From positions 41,001-105,000 of the forward strand of contig JAQJVL010000249.1 of the NCBI GenBank assembly GCA_035578905.1: a DNA stretch of 64,000 bases. Direction: 5' to 3'. This DNA comes from Stictocephala bisonia (taxonomy: Eukaryota; Arthropoda; Insecta; Hemiptera; Membracidae). This document shows, one piece after another, positions 22,337 to 36,410 of this stretch (the first letter of the stretch is position 1; each line of letters opens with the position of its first letter). The notes beneath the pieces are model-generated. The model ran no database searches and was not told where the DNA came from. It saw only the letters and a list, made by a program, of their open reading frames with translations. A program made the translations under genes and the position numbers.

Positions 22337-22620
22337 CATTGATTTTACTATACATAGAAGATAGTTCCATCCAATGTTAAATATTGAGGCACGGAAAATG
22401 GGAGCGACCCTGCTGCAACCTGTCGTCAATCAAGTTAAAGAGGTCGAAATTGCCTCCAGTTTCGACTGTTCGGTTGCACAACCTGTGAGCAGTAAAGGAA
22501 CTAATCACTCCCTCTCATTTCCCCATTCTCTCTCTCTCCTTTCTCATGAGACAAGCGTCCTTGTTTACTGTCGCCCCTCCATCTGTGTCGCCGATAGGCC
22601 TTGATAGAGAGTCAAGTCAA
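22337..22620 (+). other. Right flank of the 36-bp array with shared boundary motif
   Basis: The array ends at ACCATTGATTTTACTATA (about 22336). The inverse of this motif, TATAGTAAAATCAATGGT, starts the array at 25,780. Both motifs are followed outward by a TCCATCCA box and then a CT-rich tract (here about 22,507-22,545). This suggests a conserved end of a mobile unit that carries the array. Confidence 0.5.
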
Positions 22621-22906
22621 AGTGGGATATTATTCCGTTCTGTGGTTTGTCTTGCACGGAAAGGAATCGCGATCTTTTATTTAGGCCTTAGGGGTTTGTG
22701 AATATGAAAAATGTTGGAGGACATATTTTTGTTATTTTGTCAATGTAAATAACAGTATGTTACAGATGTTTAGTTAAAACATTATGCATTATCTAAAATG
22801 ATGTAAATACTGCGTATTGTAAGTTTATTGATATTCTAAGTAATAGTATATTTAGAAGTAGCAAGAAAAATGGTGGTAGTTCTAAATTGTTAAAGGCTAA
22901 TTTTTT

Positions 22907-23758
22907 TTGTTAAGTCCCTGGATAACACCAAACATTTTACATAAATTTGAGAGACATAAAAAGTTCTATAACATTTCTACGAGAAGACCATATGACAGAG
23001 TTTTTCAAAATTATTTTGCAAAATATACTAATGAATTAAATAATGTGATCAATTTTACAAAAAAACAATTATTATTCAAGATTATTAGAAAACTGTAAAG
23101 GTGATGTATCTGAGCAGTGGAAGGTAATAAATAACTTAACAAGTGGTTCCTCAAAGAAAATAGTTGAGTAATTGAATTGCCAAATGGCGAAGTTACGCGT
23201 GAGCCTTCCATTATTGCTGATAAGATAACAATCACCTTATCACAATCCAGTCTAGCCGTCCAGACGTTGTACATACCAATACCCTTCCACCTTTACTTAC
23301 TTAAAATCAACATTCATTCTTCATAACTCCAACAGATTTAGATGAAATTAAGAGTATTGTTAAGTTTTTAAAAAATTAAAAATTAACTGGCTCTGACCAA
23401 ATTAATGTACATTTACTGAAAAATATAATTGATGAGATTACACCAGTTTTAGATCACTTAATAAACAGTAGTTTTATCAAAGGCATTTTTCCTGAGAGCC
23501 TGAAGATAAGTTCAGTGGTACCTATTTTGAAGGACAATAACTCTTTAAAACTAGATAACATAAGACCAATCAGCTTGTTATCTGTATTCTCTAAGGTTTT
23601 TGAAAAAAAAAAAAAAAAACAATGATTAAAAGACTCCATAGGTAGTTATTTATCTAAGTTAAATTTTCTTAATCTACGTCAATTCGGTTTTATAAAAGGA
23701 AAGTCAACTGAGGATGCGTTATTAGTAGTATTAGAAATAATTTATAACAGTTTAATTA
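22907..23758 (+). pseudogene. Jockey-like non-LTR RT remnant (N-terminal part of RT)
   Basis: Reading across frames gives SPWITPNILHKFERHKKFYN, then GDVSEQWKVINNLTSGSSKK, then DEIKSIVKFLKN, and later FIKGIFPESLKISSVVPILK, IRPISLLSVFSKVFEK and LRQFGFIKGKSTEDALL. This is the expected order for the pre-RT region and RT motifs 0-2 of jockey/CR1-like elements. It stops before the catalytic aspartates. Several frameshifts, two stops and a poly-A run (about 23601-23618) show it is dead. It resembles the elements at 61-64 kb in type but lies on the opposite strand. Confidence 0.8.
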
Positions 23759-25559
23759 TTCATTAACTTATCATCTGTCATATAGTTCACATTTAATACT
23801 AGAATTAACCTTTATATTATTGAAATCATTATTCATTTTATATCAAGTAATTAAAGCTTCTTCTCAATATTACATTGTATAATATTATTGTTGTATTTTT
23901 AATTATAAATGAATATTACTTTTGTTTAAAAGTAAATTGAACTATTTGTCATACATACCACAATATTAAAATCTGCTTCCTTGGCACGCCGTGGACAGTG
24001 AAATGTGTGTGGTAGGCCTACCGAAAGTTTTAATATTCGTTGTTTTCCTCGTGTGTGAACTGTGTTTGTTATAACACATATAATTATAAGTTTTAATTAA
24101 TTTGTGACGCGTCCCACTTGGACTTATTTATGTTCTTTAACCTGAAGATGCCGTTTATATAGTTTTGTTAGTTCTTGGCATTGTTTGTTCTGTTATAATT
24201 AAAAACGCCACAGAGTGCGGCTTTAGTTTATTTTGTTATTATTTAGACTCTGTAGTTACTTTAAATTAGTTATTTCTTATGTTATTGCTGGTCACGCTAC
24301 TTGTGAAATTTTACCAGTGTAATTCCAGAGTGTCTTTACCAGAGAAATTTAAAATATAAATAAATTGCAGTTTATGCATACTTTCACATCTAGTAAAATA
24401 ATAGAAACGTGTATGAAAAACAGATATGATAACTTTAGTTATATTCGCCTTAGACATACTTTTTACAATGGTCTGATTCAATCAATGTTATAGAACGGAG
24501 TTTTTGAAAGGGGGACATAAACAAAATTTACAATAATTTCAACCTGATTAAAATAATGAAAATTGAATCTAAATAATCAGTAATCTAGTAATATTCTATC
24601 ACGATAATATTTCCTAACCAATTTCAATTGACATTGAGATTGTTTTTCTCAAGAAGTAATAAGAGTCACAACTCTTCATGATTCCGAAAAAAATGAAAAC
24701 TGACCATTCACCAAACAATGAAATATTTTACAAACAACCATGCAATTACTTGGAACCAAATAATATGTTAATGTTACAGACAGTAATAGTAAAACAGACG
24801 TTTATAATAAAATGAAAATTAATGTATTTTAAACTAAATGCCTATACATAGATTGTCTGAATCAGGCCATAAGATGAAAGCTATTTTTATCTTGTATAGA
24901 AGTAAATTAGTGGTTTGTTATGATTTTTTTCTAACCCTATCATGAAATTTGAATCTCACCTGGGTTTTTATTTTGCCCAGTATTATTCTATATAAATATC
25001 ATAGGCCTATTTCAATATCTATTTTGTCAAAGAAATAAATAATGTCACATTTTTTTATATTTCACTATATTATATACATATTCCTGGAATATTTGCAGAT
25101 TAATTTCATAGTTGTTGGGAGTCATTAATTGTATTTGAAAACATTAAATTTTTTAATCAATTACCGAATATGAAAAAATTAATGATTGAGTACAACAGTC
25201 GATTTAATCACCTAATCGATGGTTAAAATGCAATAAATAAAGATTATTCAGATGGGCTATATAATATGAAAATGTTTACTAAATCAGCAGTAATTATCGC
25301 CAACATTGCCGATAAGTTAGCGGTCTATTAAAGTGTGTCTATTTACAAATACACGGTGTGTTAATCATATAAATCAATATGGTGTTTTAATTTATTCAGT
25401 TATAAATATTTCTTTATTCAATATGAATGTCACACTGAGTTTTACTGTAATAGTATCAACACAGTATTCTTTATTATTCGAAAGAGATGCAAGCAAATAT
25501 AAAAACAGAGAACCCGTATAAACGTTGGCAATATGGAATAACGTAAACAATTATCTAAG
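23759..25559. other. AT-rich spacer
   Basis: No gene recognised. The short frames here lack any family resemblance. Confidence 0.4.
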
Positions 25560-25797
25560 CAGGATGTTGTTTGTGTGCGTGACCTGAGGAAGGAGAGGGC
25601 GGGGCGGCTGTCTGGAGAATGGGAGAGTGGGTTAAGAGGAGGGAAGTGAGAGAGAGAGACAGAAGAGCGTGCGAGAGAGAGAGAGGAAATAGGGCTATGC
25701 GCAGCGCAGCGTGGGGCCTCAAAACAGTTTTGGGGCCTCGCCACAACTCTCCCATATGGATGGAGTATCTCTTTATATAGTAAAATCAATGGTGGTA
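25560..25797 (-). other. Flank of the short 36-bp array, inverted relative to 22.3 kb
   Basis: Read on the minus strand from 25,797: ACCATTGATTTTACTATATA, then TACTCCATCCATATGG, a GC-rich stretch and a CT-rich tract. This parallels the order seen to the right of the array at 22,337-22,620. Purine-rich (GA)n runs lie at about 25,650-25,690. Confidence 0.5.
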
Positions 25798-25905
25798 CTG
25801 ACCCACTCGCCCACCCATACACGTACAGTGGTATTGATCCACCCACCCACCCATACACGTACAGTGGTATTGATCCACCCACTCGCCCATACACGTACAG
25901 AGTCT
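25798..25905 (+). repeat. 36-bp tandem array, 3 copies
   Basis: Three units with CCCATACACGTACAG, the same family as 21.3-22.3 kb. Confidence 0.9.
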
Positions 25906-28009
25906 CCCCCCCGCCCAACAAGGGACCCAACTGTTAATGCCCAAACAGTTGATGAGAGTCACATATATATTTTTTAATGATTGAAAAGAGCAATTAGAAT
26001 GAACTAATACTATCTAGGTAGGTTTTTGTAGCGTTATAAGTGCGATTGTGGTCAATGACAGCAATAAAAACAGTCTAGTGCTTTCAGTACATTTATTCAA
26101 ATGATGTACAAATCAAATTAAAAATGGCCATGATCTTTAATTCCGATTAACTCTTGCAGCATCCAATCAACCCTATCTATACAGTACACGACTCATTGAA
26201 CAGACACGGTCCCTTGCTGCTCATCAACTAGCTGTTTATACTCAATTCACCATGAACGTACACGACTCCCGGCTGATCTTCTACTCACTCTATCACCAAG
26301 AAACATACACACGACCTCTTGAAAAAAGCATGACCATTATATGTATATTTAGCGAATATAATCATTTTTATGAATAGGTAGAGTGATAAAAAATAATATG
26401 GTTATAAGCAATTATTAAAAACACAACACTGTTTTTATATAGCTCTTTTCTTAATGATTATAGTATATACTTTAAAGATATACTCTTGACAGGAACTAAT
26501 GTCAAAGTATATAGGCCTACGTAATTTTTAAAGTTATTTATTTAAAAAAATGAGTATAATTAAATTGTTAATAAATAATAAAGATAATATTTGGGGAGAA
26601 TTTTAAACATTGAAACACAAGTATGCCTAAGTATGTTTGTGTCCTAATCATTCATAGAGAAATATTTCTGAAAATGATTTTAAAAATGCCAACAAACCTT
26701 GAGCCTTCCAAGATATAACTCTCCTTTTTTCGGTTAACTGAGTTTACCCTTGATAACTTCGATCCCATGATGATTCTGACTACCTCAATATGAATCACTC
26801 ACTCATGGTCACATACAGACTTACTTAACTTGCTGCTCTGTTCTACAGGTTGCATACGCGCAGTAGTCACATCCTAAAAAAACACTCAGACTTGATGACG
26901 TCATGAGTCTATCAATAATGACGTTATGTGCAAAATAAGCCACATTCAAGTGTGCCATCATCCCATCCATCCCCTAACAGTCCCCGACATTGACTGAGGC
27001 TGAACCTTATCTGTACGGCAGTCTGTTATCAGCAGCCTAATGTGAAAATACTTCTCAAACAAACTTCTACCAATTTCATCAAAGTTAAACAGTAAATTGA
27101 AGAAATATTTAATAAATTTGCCTGCGTAATAAGAACACGATCTTCAAGATGTTGTCGGTGTTTTACGTAGAACTAGATCGACTGGAGAAAATTGTCTGTC
27201 GATTAACTCATCACGTAACCCACATATATTAAATGGTCGGTTAATTGATTGGACTTATTGCATGATTGCTATTCATTTAATTAATAATTACGAAGGACGT
27301 CGACACACTTGAGTAAATGCGTTTCTTTCAAAACACATATTGTGAAGATATTCTTTCCTTTTTTTTCGCACGGTTTATTTCTTAATAATCGATCAAGGCA
27401 TTGTGGGAAACACTCAGCTCATTGCGGTAAATCATGCACACTAAAGTAGTTTTCTCTTTTATTAGAGAGAATGAAATGTCAGGATTCCTTCAAATATTGA
27501 CACGATAAATTCTTATCGGACTTATAACAGATATAACATTGACGCTGTGCATCTCGCTTTGTTCATAATGGTTCACTTCCTACTACATACGTTTTGTGTT
27601 GAATGATGAAAGTTACTCGTGGGTATTTCAGACGTCAAGTACACAAGAAGTAGTCTGAGACTGATGCTCCAGAAATAGTATCATTTTAATGTTAATGGTT
27701 AATGTTTACCCCTAATCAATAGGATGTAATAACGAAAAAAATATTGTAGATTGCAAGAAATATTTTTGAACTAAATTAACCAAGACTGCCTAAAGCCCCG
27801 TCAAGCTGGAAGCGGCCAATTTAAAGTTTGTGTAAGTTAACTTTGAGCAAGGGCACATCGACCAGGTAAGGGCATATACAGTAATATAATAATATTTTAT
27901 AATACAATAATTGCAAAAGACTGCAACGAAAATATTTAAAAATAGTACTAAAATTTTTTTGTAGTAGTCTTAACAAGATAATAGTACTGAATTAAATAAT
28001 GCATCATAA
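25906..28009. other. AT-rich spacer
   Basis: Unique sequence without a recognisable gene or TE. The mixed-composition part around 26,750-27,000 also gives no coding signal. Confidence 0.4.
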
Positions 28010-28754
28010 CTATTAGCAGTATACCTACGAGGATTCCTTAAATATTGCTCATATCTATTGGCGGTATACCTAGGGGGTTTCGTTAAATAATGCATCATAT
28101 CTATTGGTAGTATACCTAGGGGGTTTCGTTAAATAATGCATCATATCTATTGGTGGTATACCTAGGGGGTTTCGTTAAATAATGCATCATATCTATTGGT
28201 AGTATACCTAGGGGGTTTCGTTAAATAATGCATCATATCTATTGGTGGTATACCTAGGGGGTTTCGTTAAATAATGCTCATATCTATTGGCGGTATACCT
28301 AGGGGGTTTCGTTAAATAATGCTCATATCTATTGGCGGTATACCTAGGGGGTTTCGTTAAATAATGTATCATATCTATTGGTAGTATACCTAGGGGGGGT
28401 TTCGTTAAATAATGCATCATATCTATTGGTAGTATACCTAGGGGGTTTCGTTAAATAATGCATCATATCTATTGGTAGTATACCTAGGGGGTTTCGTTAA
28501 ATAATGCATCATATCTATTGGTAGTATACCTACAAGGATTCGTTAAATAATGCTCATATCTATTGGCGGTATACCTATGGGGTTTCGTTAAATAATGCGT
28601 CATATCTATTGGTAGTATACCTATGGGGTTTCGTTAAATAATGCATCAGCTCTATTGGTAGTAGGCCTATACCTAGGGGAATTCGTTAAATAATGCTCAT
28701 ATCTATTGGTGGTATACCTAGGGGGATTCGTTAAATAATGCATCATATCTATAT

Positions 28755-29468
28755 ATCAAAACTGGTGTTATCTACGGGCGCCTAAATCCTTAATCAGGCC
28801 CTGGGTGAGGGGGTGTAGAGGCCAACCGTTAGCGTAAGTAATAAAGTACCTATATTGACCCACCCACCCATACACGTAAAGTGGTACTAACCCACCCACC
28901 CACTCATACACGCACAGTGGTACTAACCCACCCACCCACCCATACACGTACAGTGGTACTAACTCACCCACCCATACACGCACAGTGGTACTAACCCACC
29001 CACCCACCCATACACGTACAGTGGTACTAACTCACCCACCCATACACGCACAGTGGTACTAACCCACCCACCCATCCATACATGTACAGTGGTACTAACC
29101 CACCCGTCCACCCATACACGCACAGTGGTACTAACCCACCCATACACGTACACTGGTACTAACCCACCCACCCACCCATACACGAACAGTGGTAATAACC
29201 CACCCATACATGTACAGTGGTACTAACCCACCCGCCCACCCGTACACGTACAGTGGTACTAACCCACCCACCCACCCATACACGCACAGTGGTACTAACC
29301 CACCAACCCACCCATACACGTACAGTGGTACTAACCCACCCACCCACCCATACACGCACAGTGGTACTAACCCACCCACCTACCCATACACGCACAGTGG
29401 TACTAACCCACCCACCCACCCATACACGTACAGTGGTACTAACCCACCCACCCACCCATACACACACA
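28755..29468. mobile_element. Insert in the 46-bp satellite carrying a 36-bp array
   Basis: The satellite breaks after ATCTATATATC and resumes at GGCGGTATACC. In between, a roughly 100-bp unique leader (AAAACTGGTGTTATCTACGG onward) precedes about 17 units of the 36-bp family, here with the consensus CAGTGGTACTAACCCACCC. The placement suggests transposition of a minisatellite-bearing element into the satellite. No clear target-site duplication was seen. Confidence 0.55.
28860..29465. repeat. 36-bp family array, about 17 copies
   Basis: Units CCCATACACG[T/C]ACAGTGGTAC followed by TAACCCACCC. Some are shortened to about 28 bp by loss of one CCCACC block. Open frames on both strands (for example 102 codons minus at 29159-29467) are repeat by-products. 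Confidence 0.92.
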
Positions 29469-32400
29469 TGGCGGTATACCTAGGGGAATTCATTAAATAT
29501 TGCTCATATCTATTGGTGGTATACCTACAGGAATTCGTTAAATAATGCTCTTTTCTATTGGTGGTATACCTAGGGGAATTCGTTAAATAATGCATCATAT
29601 CTATTGGCGGTATACCTAGGGGAATTCGTTAAATAATGCTCAAATCTATTGGTGATATACCTAGGGGAATTCGTTAAATAATGCATCATATCTATTGGTA
29701 GTATACCTAGGGGGTTTCGTTAAATAATGCATCATATCTATTGGTGGTATATCTAGGGGGTTTCGTTAAATAATGCATCATATCTATTGGTGGTATACCT
29801 AGGGGGAATCGTTAAATAATGCTCATATCTATTAGAGGTATACCTAGGGGGATTCGTTAAATAATGCATCATATCTATTGGTAGTATACCTAGGGGGTTT
29901 CGTTAAATAATGCATCATATCTATTGGCGGTATACCTAGGGGGTTTCGTTAAATAATGCATCATATCTATTGGTGGTATACCTAGGGGGAATCGTTAAAT
30001 AATGCTCATATCTATTAGAGGTATACCTAAGGGGATTCGTTAAATAATGCATCATATCTATTAGCGGTATACCTAGGGGGATTCGTTAAATAATTCATCA
30101 TATCTATTAGTAGTATACCTAGGGGAATCGTTAAATAATGATCATATTTATTGGCGGTATACCTAGGGGGTTTCGTTAAATAATGAATCATATCTATTGG
30201 CGGTATACCTAGGGGAATTCGTTAAATAATGCATCATTACTATTGGTGGTATACCTAGGGGGATACGTTAAATAATGCATCATATCAATTAGCGGTATAC
30301 CTAGGAGGATTCGTTAAATAATAAATCATATCTATTGGCAGTATACATAGGGGGATTCGTTAAATAATGCATCATATCTATTAGTGGTATACCTAGGGGG
30401 ATTTGTTAAATAATGCATCATATCTATTAGCAGTATACCTAGGGGAATTCGTTAAATAATGCATCATTACTATTGGTGGTATACCTAGGGGGATTTGTTA
30501 AATAATGCATCATATCTATTAGCGGTATACCTAGGAGGATTCGTTAAATAATGCATCATTCTATTGGTGGTATACCTGGGGGGGGTTTCGTCAAATAGCA
30601 CAACATATCTATTGGCGGTATACCTAGGGGGATTCGTTAAATAATAATCATATCTATTGGCGGTGTACCTAGGGGTTATCGTTAAATAATGCATCATATC
30701 TATTGGCGGTATACCTAGGGGAATTCGTTAAATAATGCTCATATCTATTGGTGATATACCTAGGGGAATTCGTTAAATAATGCATCATATCTATTGGCGG
30801 TATACCTAGGGGAATTCGTTAAATAATGCATCATATCTATCAGCGGTATACCAAGGAGGATTCGTTAAATAATGCATCATTCTATTGGTGGTATACCTGG
30901 GGGGGTTTCGTCAAATAGCACAACATATCTATTGGTGATATACCTAGGGGAATTCGTTAAATAATGCTCATATCTATTGGTGATACCTAGGGGAATTCGT
31001 TAAACAATGCTCAAATCTATTGGTGATATACCTAGGGGAATTCGTTAAATAATGCATCATATCTATTGGTAGTATACCTAGGGGGTTTCGTTAAATAATG
31101 CATCATATCTATTGGTGGTATACCTTGGGGGTTTCGTTAAATAATGCATCATATCTATTGGTGGTATACCTAGGGGGAATCGTTAAATAATGCTCATATC
31201 TATTAGAGGTATACCTAGGGGGATTCGTTAAATAATGCATCATATCTATTGGTAGTATACCTAGGGGGTTTCGTTAAATAACGCATCATATCTATTGGTG
31301 GTATACCTAGGGGGTTTCGTTAAATAATGCATCATATCTATTGGTGGTATACCTAGGGGGAATCGTTAAATAATGCTCATATCTATTAGAAGTATACCTA
31401 GGGGGATTCGTTAAATAATGCATCATATCTATTGGCGGTATACCTAGGGGGATTCGTTAAATAATGCATCATATCTATTGGTAGTATACCTAGGCGAATC
31501 GTTAAATAATGATCATATTTATTGGCGGTATACCTAGGGGGTTTCGTTAAATAATGAATCATATCTATTGGCGGTATACCTAGGGGAATTCGTTAAATAA
31601 TGCATCATTACTATTGGTGGTATACCTAGGGGGATACGTTAAATAATGCATCATATCTATTAGCGGTATACCTAGGAGGATTCGTTAAATAATAAATCAT
31701 ATCTATTGGCAGTATACCTAGGGGGATTCGTTAAATAATGCATCATATCTATTGGCGGCATACCTAGGGGGTTTCGTTAAATAATGCATCATATCTATTG
31801 GTGGTATACCTAGGGTGATTCGTTAAATAATGCATCATATCTATTAGCAGAATACCTAGGGGAATTCGTTAAATAATGCATCATTACTATTGGTGGTATA
31901 CCTAGGGGGATTTGTTAAATAATGCATCATATCTATTAGCGGTATACCTAGGAGGATTCGTTAAATAATGCATCATTCTATTGGTGGTATACCTGGGGGG
32001 GTTTCGTCAAATAGCACAACATATCTATTGGCGGTATACCTAGGGGGATTCGTTAAATAATGATCATATCTATTGGCGGTATACATAGGGGTTATCGTTA
32101 AATAATGCATCCTATCTATTGGCGGTATACCTAGGGGAATTCGTTAAATAATGCTCATATCTATTGGTGATATACCTAGGGGAATTCGTTAAATAATGCA
32201 TCATATCTATTGGCGGTATACCTAGGGGAATTCGTTAAATAATGCTCATATCTATTGGTGGTATGCCTAGCGGGAATCGTTAAATAATGTATAATATCTA
32301 TTTCTGGTATACCTAGGAGGATTCGTTAAATAATGCATCATATCTATTGGTGGTATACCTACGAGGATTTGTTAAATAATGTATCATATCTATTGGTGGT

Positions 32401-35400
32401 ATACCTAGGGAGATTCGTTAAATAATGTATCATATCTATTGGTGGTATACCTAGAAGAGTTCGTTAAATAATGCTCATATCTATTGGTGGTATAGGCTAC
32501 CTAGGGGGATTCGTTAAATAATGTATCATATCTATTGGCAATATACCTAGGGGATTCGTTAAATAATGTATCATATCTATTGGTGGTATACCTAGGAGGA
32601 TTCGTTAAATAATGCATCATATCTATTGGTGGTATACCTAGGGGGATTCGTTAAATAATGCATCATATCTATTAGCAGTATACCTAGGGGAATTCGTTAA
32701 ATAATGCATCATTACTATTGGTGGTATACCTAGGGGGATTTGTTAAATAATGCATCATATCTATTAGCGGTATACCTAGGAGGATTCGTTAAATAATGCA
32801 TCATTCTATTGGTGGTATACCTGGGGGGGTTTCGTCAAATAGCACAACATATCTATTGGCGGTATACCTAGGGGGATTCGTTAAATAATGATCATATCTA
32901 TTGGCGGTATACATAGGGGTTATCGTTAAATAATGCATCCTATCTATTGGCGGTATACCTAGGGAAATTCGTTAAATAATGCTCATATCTATTGGTGATA
33001 TACCTAGGGGAATTCGTTAAATAATGCATCATATCTATTGGCGGTATACCTAGGGGAATTCGTTAAATAATGCATCATATCTATTAGCGGTATACCTAGG
33101 GATATTCGTTAAATAATGATCATATCTATTGGTGGTATACCTGGGGGGGTTTCGTCAAATAGCACAACATATCTATTAGTGATATACCTAGGGGAATTCG
33201 TTAAATAGTGCTCATATCTATTGGTGATATACCTAGGGGAATTCGTTAAATAATGCATCATATCTATTAGCGGTATACCTAGGAGGATTCGTTAAATAAT
33301 GCATCATTCTATTGGTGGTATACCTGGGGGGGTTTCGTCAAATAGCACAACATATCTATTGGTGATATACCTAGGGGAATTCGTTAAATAATGCTCATAT
33401 CTATTGGTGATATACCTAGGTGAATTCGTTAAATAATGCATCATATCTATTAGCGGTATACCTAGGAGGATTCGTTAAATAATGCATCATTCTATTGGTG
33501 GTATACCTGGGGGGGTTTCGTCAAATAGCACAACATATCTATTGGCGGTATACCTAGGGGGATTCGTTAAATAATGATCATATCTATTGGTGATATACCT
33601 AGGGGTTATCGTTAAATAATGCATCCTATCTATTGGCGGTATACGTAGGGGAATTCGTTAAATAATGCTCATATCTATTGGTGATATACCAAGGGGAATT
33701 CGTTAAATAATGCATCATATCTATTGGCGGTATACCTAGGGGAATTCGTTAAATAATGCTCATATCTATTGGTGGTATGCCTAGGGGGAATCGTTAAATA
33801 ATGTATAATATCTATTGGTGGTATACCTAGGAGGATTCGTTAAATAATGCATCATATCTATTGGTGGTATACCTAGGAGGATTTGTTAAATAATGTATCA
33901 TATCTATTGGTGGTATACCTAGGGAGATTCGTTAAATAATGTATCATATCTATTGGTGGTATACCTAGGGGAGTTCGTTAAATAATGCTCATATCTATTG
34001 GTGGTATAGGCTACCTAGGGGGATTCGTTAAATAATGTATCATATCTATTGGCAGTATACCTAGGGGATTCGTTAAATAATGTATCATATCTATTGGTGG
34101 TATACCTAGGAGGATTCGTTAAATAATGCATCATATCTATTGGTGGTATACCTAGGGGAATGCGTTAAATAATGCTCATATCTATTGGTGGTATAGGCTA
34201 CCTAGGGGGATTCGTTAAATAATGCATCATATCTATTGGTGGTATACCTAGGAGGATTCGTTAAATAATGCATCATATCTATTGGTGGTATACCTCGGGG
34301 GATTCGTTAAATAATGCATCATATCTATTGGTGGTATACCTAGGAGGATTCGTTAAATAATGCATCATATCTATTGGTGGTATACCTAGAGGGATTCGTT
34401 AAATAATGTATCATATCTATTGGCAGTATACCTCGGGGGATTCGTTAAATAATGCATCATATCTATTAGCGGTATACCTAGGAGTTTGCGTCAAATAATG
34501 CATCATATCTATTGGTGGTATACCTGGGGGCTTCGTCAAATAGCACATTACATCTATTGGTGGTAACCTAGGGGAGTTCGTTATATAATGCATCATATCT
34601 ATTAACGGTATACCTAGGGGGATTCGTCAAATAGTGAATCATATCTATTAGCGGTATACCTAGGGGGATTCGTTAAATAATGCATCATATCTATTGGCGG
34701 TATACCTAGGAGGTTACTTCAAATAATGCATCATATCTATTGGTGGTATACCTGGGGGGTTTCGTCAAATAGCACATCACATCCATTGGCGGTATACCTA
34801 GGGGGATTCGTTAAATAATGCATCATATCTATTAGCGGTATACCTAGGAGGTTACGTCAAATAATGCATCATATCTATTGGTGATATACCTAGGTGGGTT
34901 TCGTCAAATAGCACATCATATCTATTGGTTGTATACCTAGGGGGATTCGTTAAATAATGCATCATATCTATTGGTGATATACCTAGGAGGTTACGTCAAA
35001 TAATGCATCATATCTATTGGTGGTATACCTGGGGGGGGGGGGGGTTTGGTCAAATAGCACATCATATCTATTGGCGGTATACCTAGGGGGATTCGTTAAA
35101 TAATGCATCATATTTATTTGTGGTATACCTAGGGGGATTCGTTAAATAATGCATCATATCTATTAGCGGTATACCTACGAGGATTCGTTAAATAATGCAT
35201 CATATCTATTGGTGGTATACCTAGGGCGATTAGTTAAATAATGCATCATATCTATTGGCGGTATACCTAGGGGGATTCATTAAATAATGCATCATATCTA
35301 TTGGTTGAATACCTAGGAGAATTTGTTAAATAATGCATCATATCTATTGGCTGTATACCTAGGAGGTTACGTCAAATAATTCATCATATTTATTGGTGGT

Positions 35401-35939
35401 ATACCTGGGGGGGTTTCGTCAAATAGAACATCATATCTATTGGCGGTATACCTAGGGGGATTCGTTAAATAACGCATCATATCTATTGGTGGTATACCTA
35501 GGGGGGTTAGTTAAATAATGCATCATATCTATTGGCGGTATACCTAGGAGGTTACGTCAAATAACGTATCATATCTATTGGCGGTATACCTAGGGGGATT
35601 CGTAAAATAATGTATTATATCTATTGGCGGTATACCTAGGAAGTTACGTCAAATAATGCATCATATCTATTGGTGGTATACCTAGGGGGATTCGTTAAAT
35701 AATGTATTATATCTATTGGCGGTATACCTAGGGGGATTCGTTAAATAATGTATCATATCTATTGGTGGTATACCTAGAGGGATTCGTTAAATGCATATAT
35801 CTATTGGCGGTATACCTAGGGGGATTCGTTAAATAATGTATCATATCTATTGGCGGTATACCTAAGGGGTTTTGTCATATAATGCATCATATCTATTGGC
35901 GGTATACCTAGAAGGTTTTGTCAAATAATGCATAATATA

Positions 35940-36090
35940 TGAACATAATATATGAAGCACATCTACCCTCTACTAACACATACAAGAATATACATTACTG
36001 AACACTCTTTACATGCACACCCACCCCGCACTGGCCCGTACTTAGAGTGGGGCGTAGTGAGGCTATACTACGGAGGAGGTACATTAGCAG
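35940..36090. other. Non-satellite insert in the 46-bp array
   Basis: About 150 bp of unrelated, GC-richer DNA (with TGGCCCGTACTTAGAGTGGG) between AT-rich direct repeats of GAACATAATATATGAA type and resumed satellite at GATTGGCGGTATACC. It could be a small insertion or the relic of one. Confidence 0.5.
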
Positions 36091-36410
36091 TGATTGGCGG
36101 TATACCTAGGAGGTTGCGTCAAATAGCGCATTATAACTATTGGCGGTATACCTAGGGGGTTTAGTCTAATAATGCACCATATCTGTTGGCGGTATACCTA
36201 GGGGGTATCGTAAAATAATGCATTATATCTATTAGCGGTATACCTAGGGGGTTTCGTCAAATAGCGCATTATATCTATTAGCGGTATACCTAGGGGATTT
36301 CGTCAAATAGCGCATCATAACTATTGGCGGTATACCTAGGGGGTTTCGTCAAATAATGCATCATATCTATTGGTGATATTGTTTAGGTTTTCATCAAATA
36401 GCGTAGTGTT

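Larger units (their letters stand above)
28010..36410. repeat. 46-bp satellite array, about 165 copies, with higher-order structure
   Basis: The monomer reads CATCATATCTATTGG, then [T/C]GGTATACCTAGGGGG, then [A/T]TTCGTTAAATAATG. 45-bp variants use CTCATATCT. Embedded palindromes GGTATACC and CCTAGG recur in most copies. Variant monomers (TGGGGGGGTTTCGTCAAATA, GGTATAGGCTACC, TAGAGGTATACC) reappear in the same order. For example, the block from about 29,640 recurs from about 31,012, and the block from about 32,260 recurs from about 33,770, showing duplication of multi-monomer units. The array is interrupted at 28,755-29,468 and 35,940-36,090. Confidence 0.95.

Noticed and set aside
18633..22429. 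Long frames in the 48-bp and 36-bp arrays as repeat-containing proteins
   Set aside because: Frames are open on both strands and in several phases at once, as expected from a stop-poor monomer whose length is a multiple of three.
25442..25930. 162-codon minus-strand frame spanning the 25.6-25.9 kb flank and array
   Set aside because: It consists of purine-tract and repeat translation with no recognisable domain, and it crosses the array boundary.
28010..36410. CENP-B-box-like TTCGTTAAA in the 46-bp satellite
   Set aside because: Only the first half fits. The required CGGG block is absent.
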